DNA from: Pseudomonas putida W15Oct28
GTDB lineage: Bacteria > Pseudomonadota > Gammaproteobacteria > Pseudomonadales > Pseudomonadaceae
Assembly: GCF_000708715.2 (NCBI RefSeq)
Contig: NZ_JENB01000013.1
Span: forward strand, 97,799-161,798
Reading direction: 5' to 3'
DNA length: 64,000 nucleotides
Positions 63,856 through 64,000 of this stretch are shown here, one piece after another. The stretch's first letter is position 1. Each line of letters begins with the position of its first letter. Made by a program: the position numbers and the translations under genes. The notes beneath the pieces were generated by a model. It was not told the DNA's origin. It did no database searches and worked only from the letters and a program-made list of their open reading frames with translations.

Positions 63856-64000
63856 TGTGGGAGCGGCCTTGCCGGGGCGCCGGACCGGTCGGAAAGGGCT
63901 GCACAGCAGCCCCAGGATCTTGATGTCAACGCTGATATAGCTGGGGCTGCTGTGCAGCCCTTTCCGACCGGTCCGGCGCCCCGGCAAGGCCGCTCCCACA
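63856..64000. repeat. Long perfect inverted repeat (extended REP pair), cut by the window end
   Basis: Arms 63856-63915 and 63941-64000 are perfect complements over 60 bases (TGTGGGAGCGGCCTTGCCGG ... GGGCTGCACAGCAGCCCC) around a 25-base loop. The outer part is REP-like. The inner GGGCGCCGGACCGGTCGG is not seen in the other elements. Confidence 0.95.

Overview
The window looks like a chromosomal segment of a Pseudomonas putida-group bacterium. Codon use is GC-rich throughout. Species-typical REP palindromes sit in most gaps between transcription units. The gene set and order (gacA-uvrC-pgsA-tRNA-Gly, a liu operon, a trehalose/alpha-glucan block, gnd-zwf, and a reductive pyrimidine-degradation block) match my memory of P. 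putida chromosomes. This was not checked by any search.

Layout. 1-8.2 kb: a truncated GabP-type permease, a hotdog thioesterase, a glutathione transferase, a phosphate transporter, small stress or unknown genes, then gacA-uvrC and pgsA followed by a single tRNA-Gly(GCC) with a clear promoter and terminator. 9.2-15.9 kb: an OprD porin and a four-gene operon (HDAC-like deacetylase, D-2-hydroxyacid dehydrogenase, class II aldolase, MHS-type transporter) divergent from a LysR regulator. This is a catabolic cassette of unknown substrate. 15.9-20.3 kb: the least ordinary part. It has a frame-broken gene remnant, a gene-poor 800-base stretch, a sigma-region-4/FecR-N-terminal hybrid protein behind a Fur box, a PrrF-type iron-stress sRNA with Fur box and terminator, a small DUF6124-like gene, and two adjacent paralogous CI/LexA-fold regulators whose self-cleavage residues are degenerate. 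20.3-27.9 kb: liuABCD (leucine/isovalerate catabolism) divergent from an acyl-CoA synthetase, with two identical-core palindromes between them.

28.3-49.5 kb: the alpha-glucan/trehalose block. glgE-treS/maltokinase-glgB run rightward. glgA-treZ-malQ-treY-DUF2934-glgX-EEP run leftward. The two groups converge around 36.4 kb, where an autotransporter-type barrel gene is found. Together they can convert trehalose to maltose, maltose-1-phosphate and branched glucan (TreS/maltokinase, GlgE, GlgB) and return glucan to trehalose (GlgX, TreY, TreZ, MalQ). No glgC is present here. AlgU-like promoter sequences precede both arms. 50.1-54.9 kb: a small coiled-coil gene, gnd-zwf (overlapping) and a GH15 hydrolase. 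55.2-63.8 kb: a VOC protein and a RutR-like TetR regulator. A leftward dihydropyrimidinase-preT-preA unit is divergent from an NCS1 transporter and a carbamoyl-amino-acid amidohydrolase, which together form a reductive uracil/thymine degradation pathway. Two operator-like 24-base palindromes lie in the divergent gap.

At least sixteen REP or REP-pair elements of several sequence families are present. The window ends inside a 60-base-arm perfect inverted repeat. I saw no insertion sequence, integrase, CRISPR array or rRNA.
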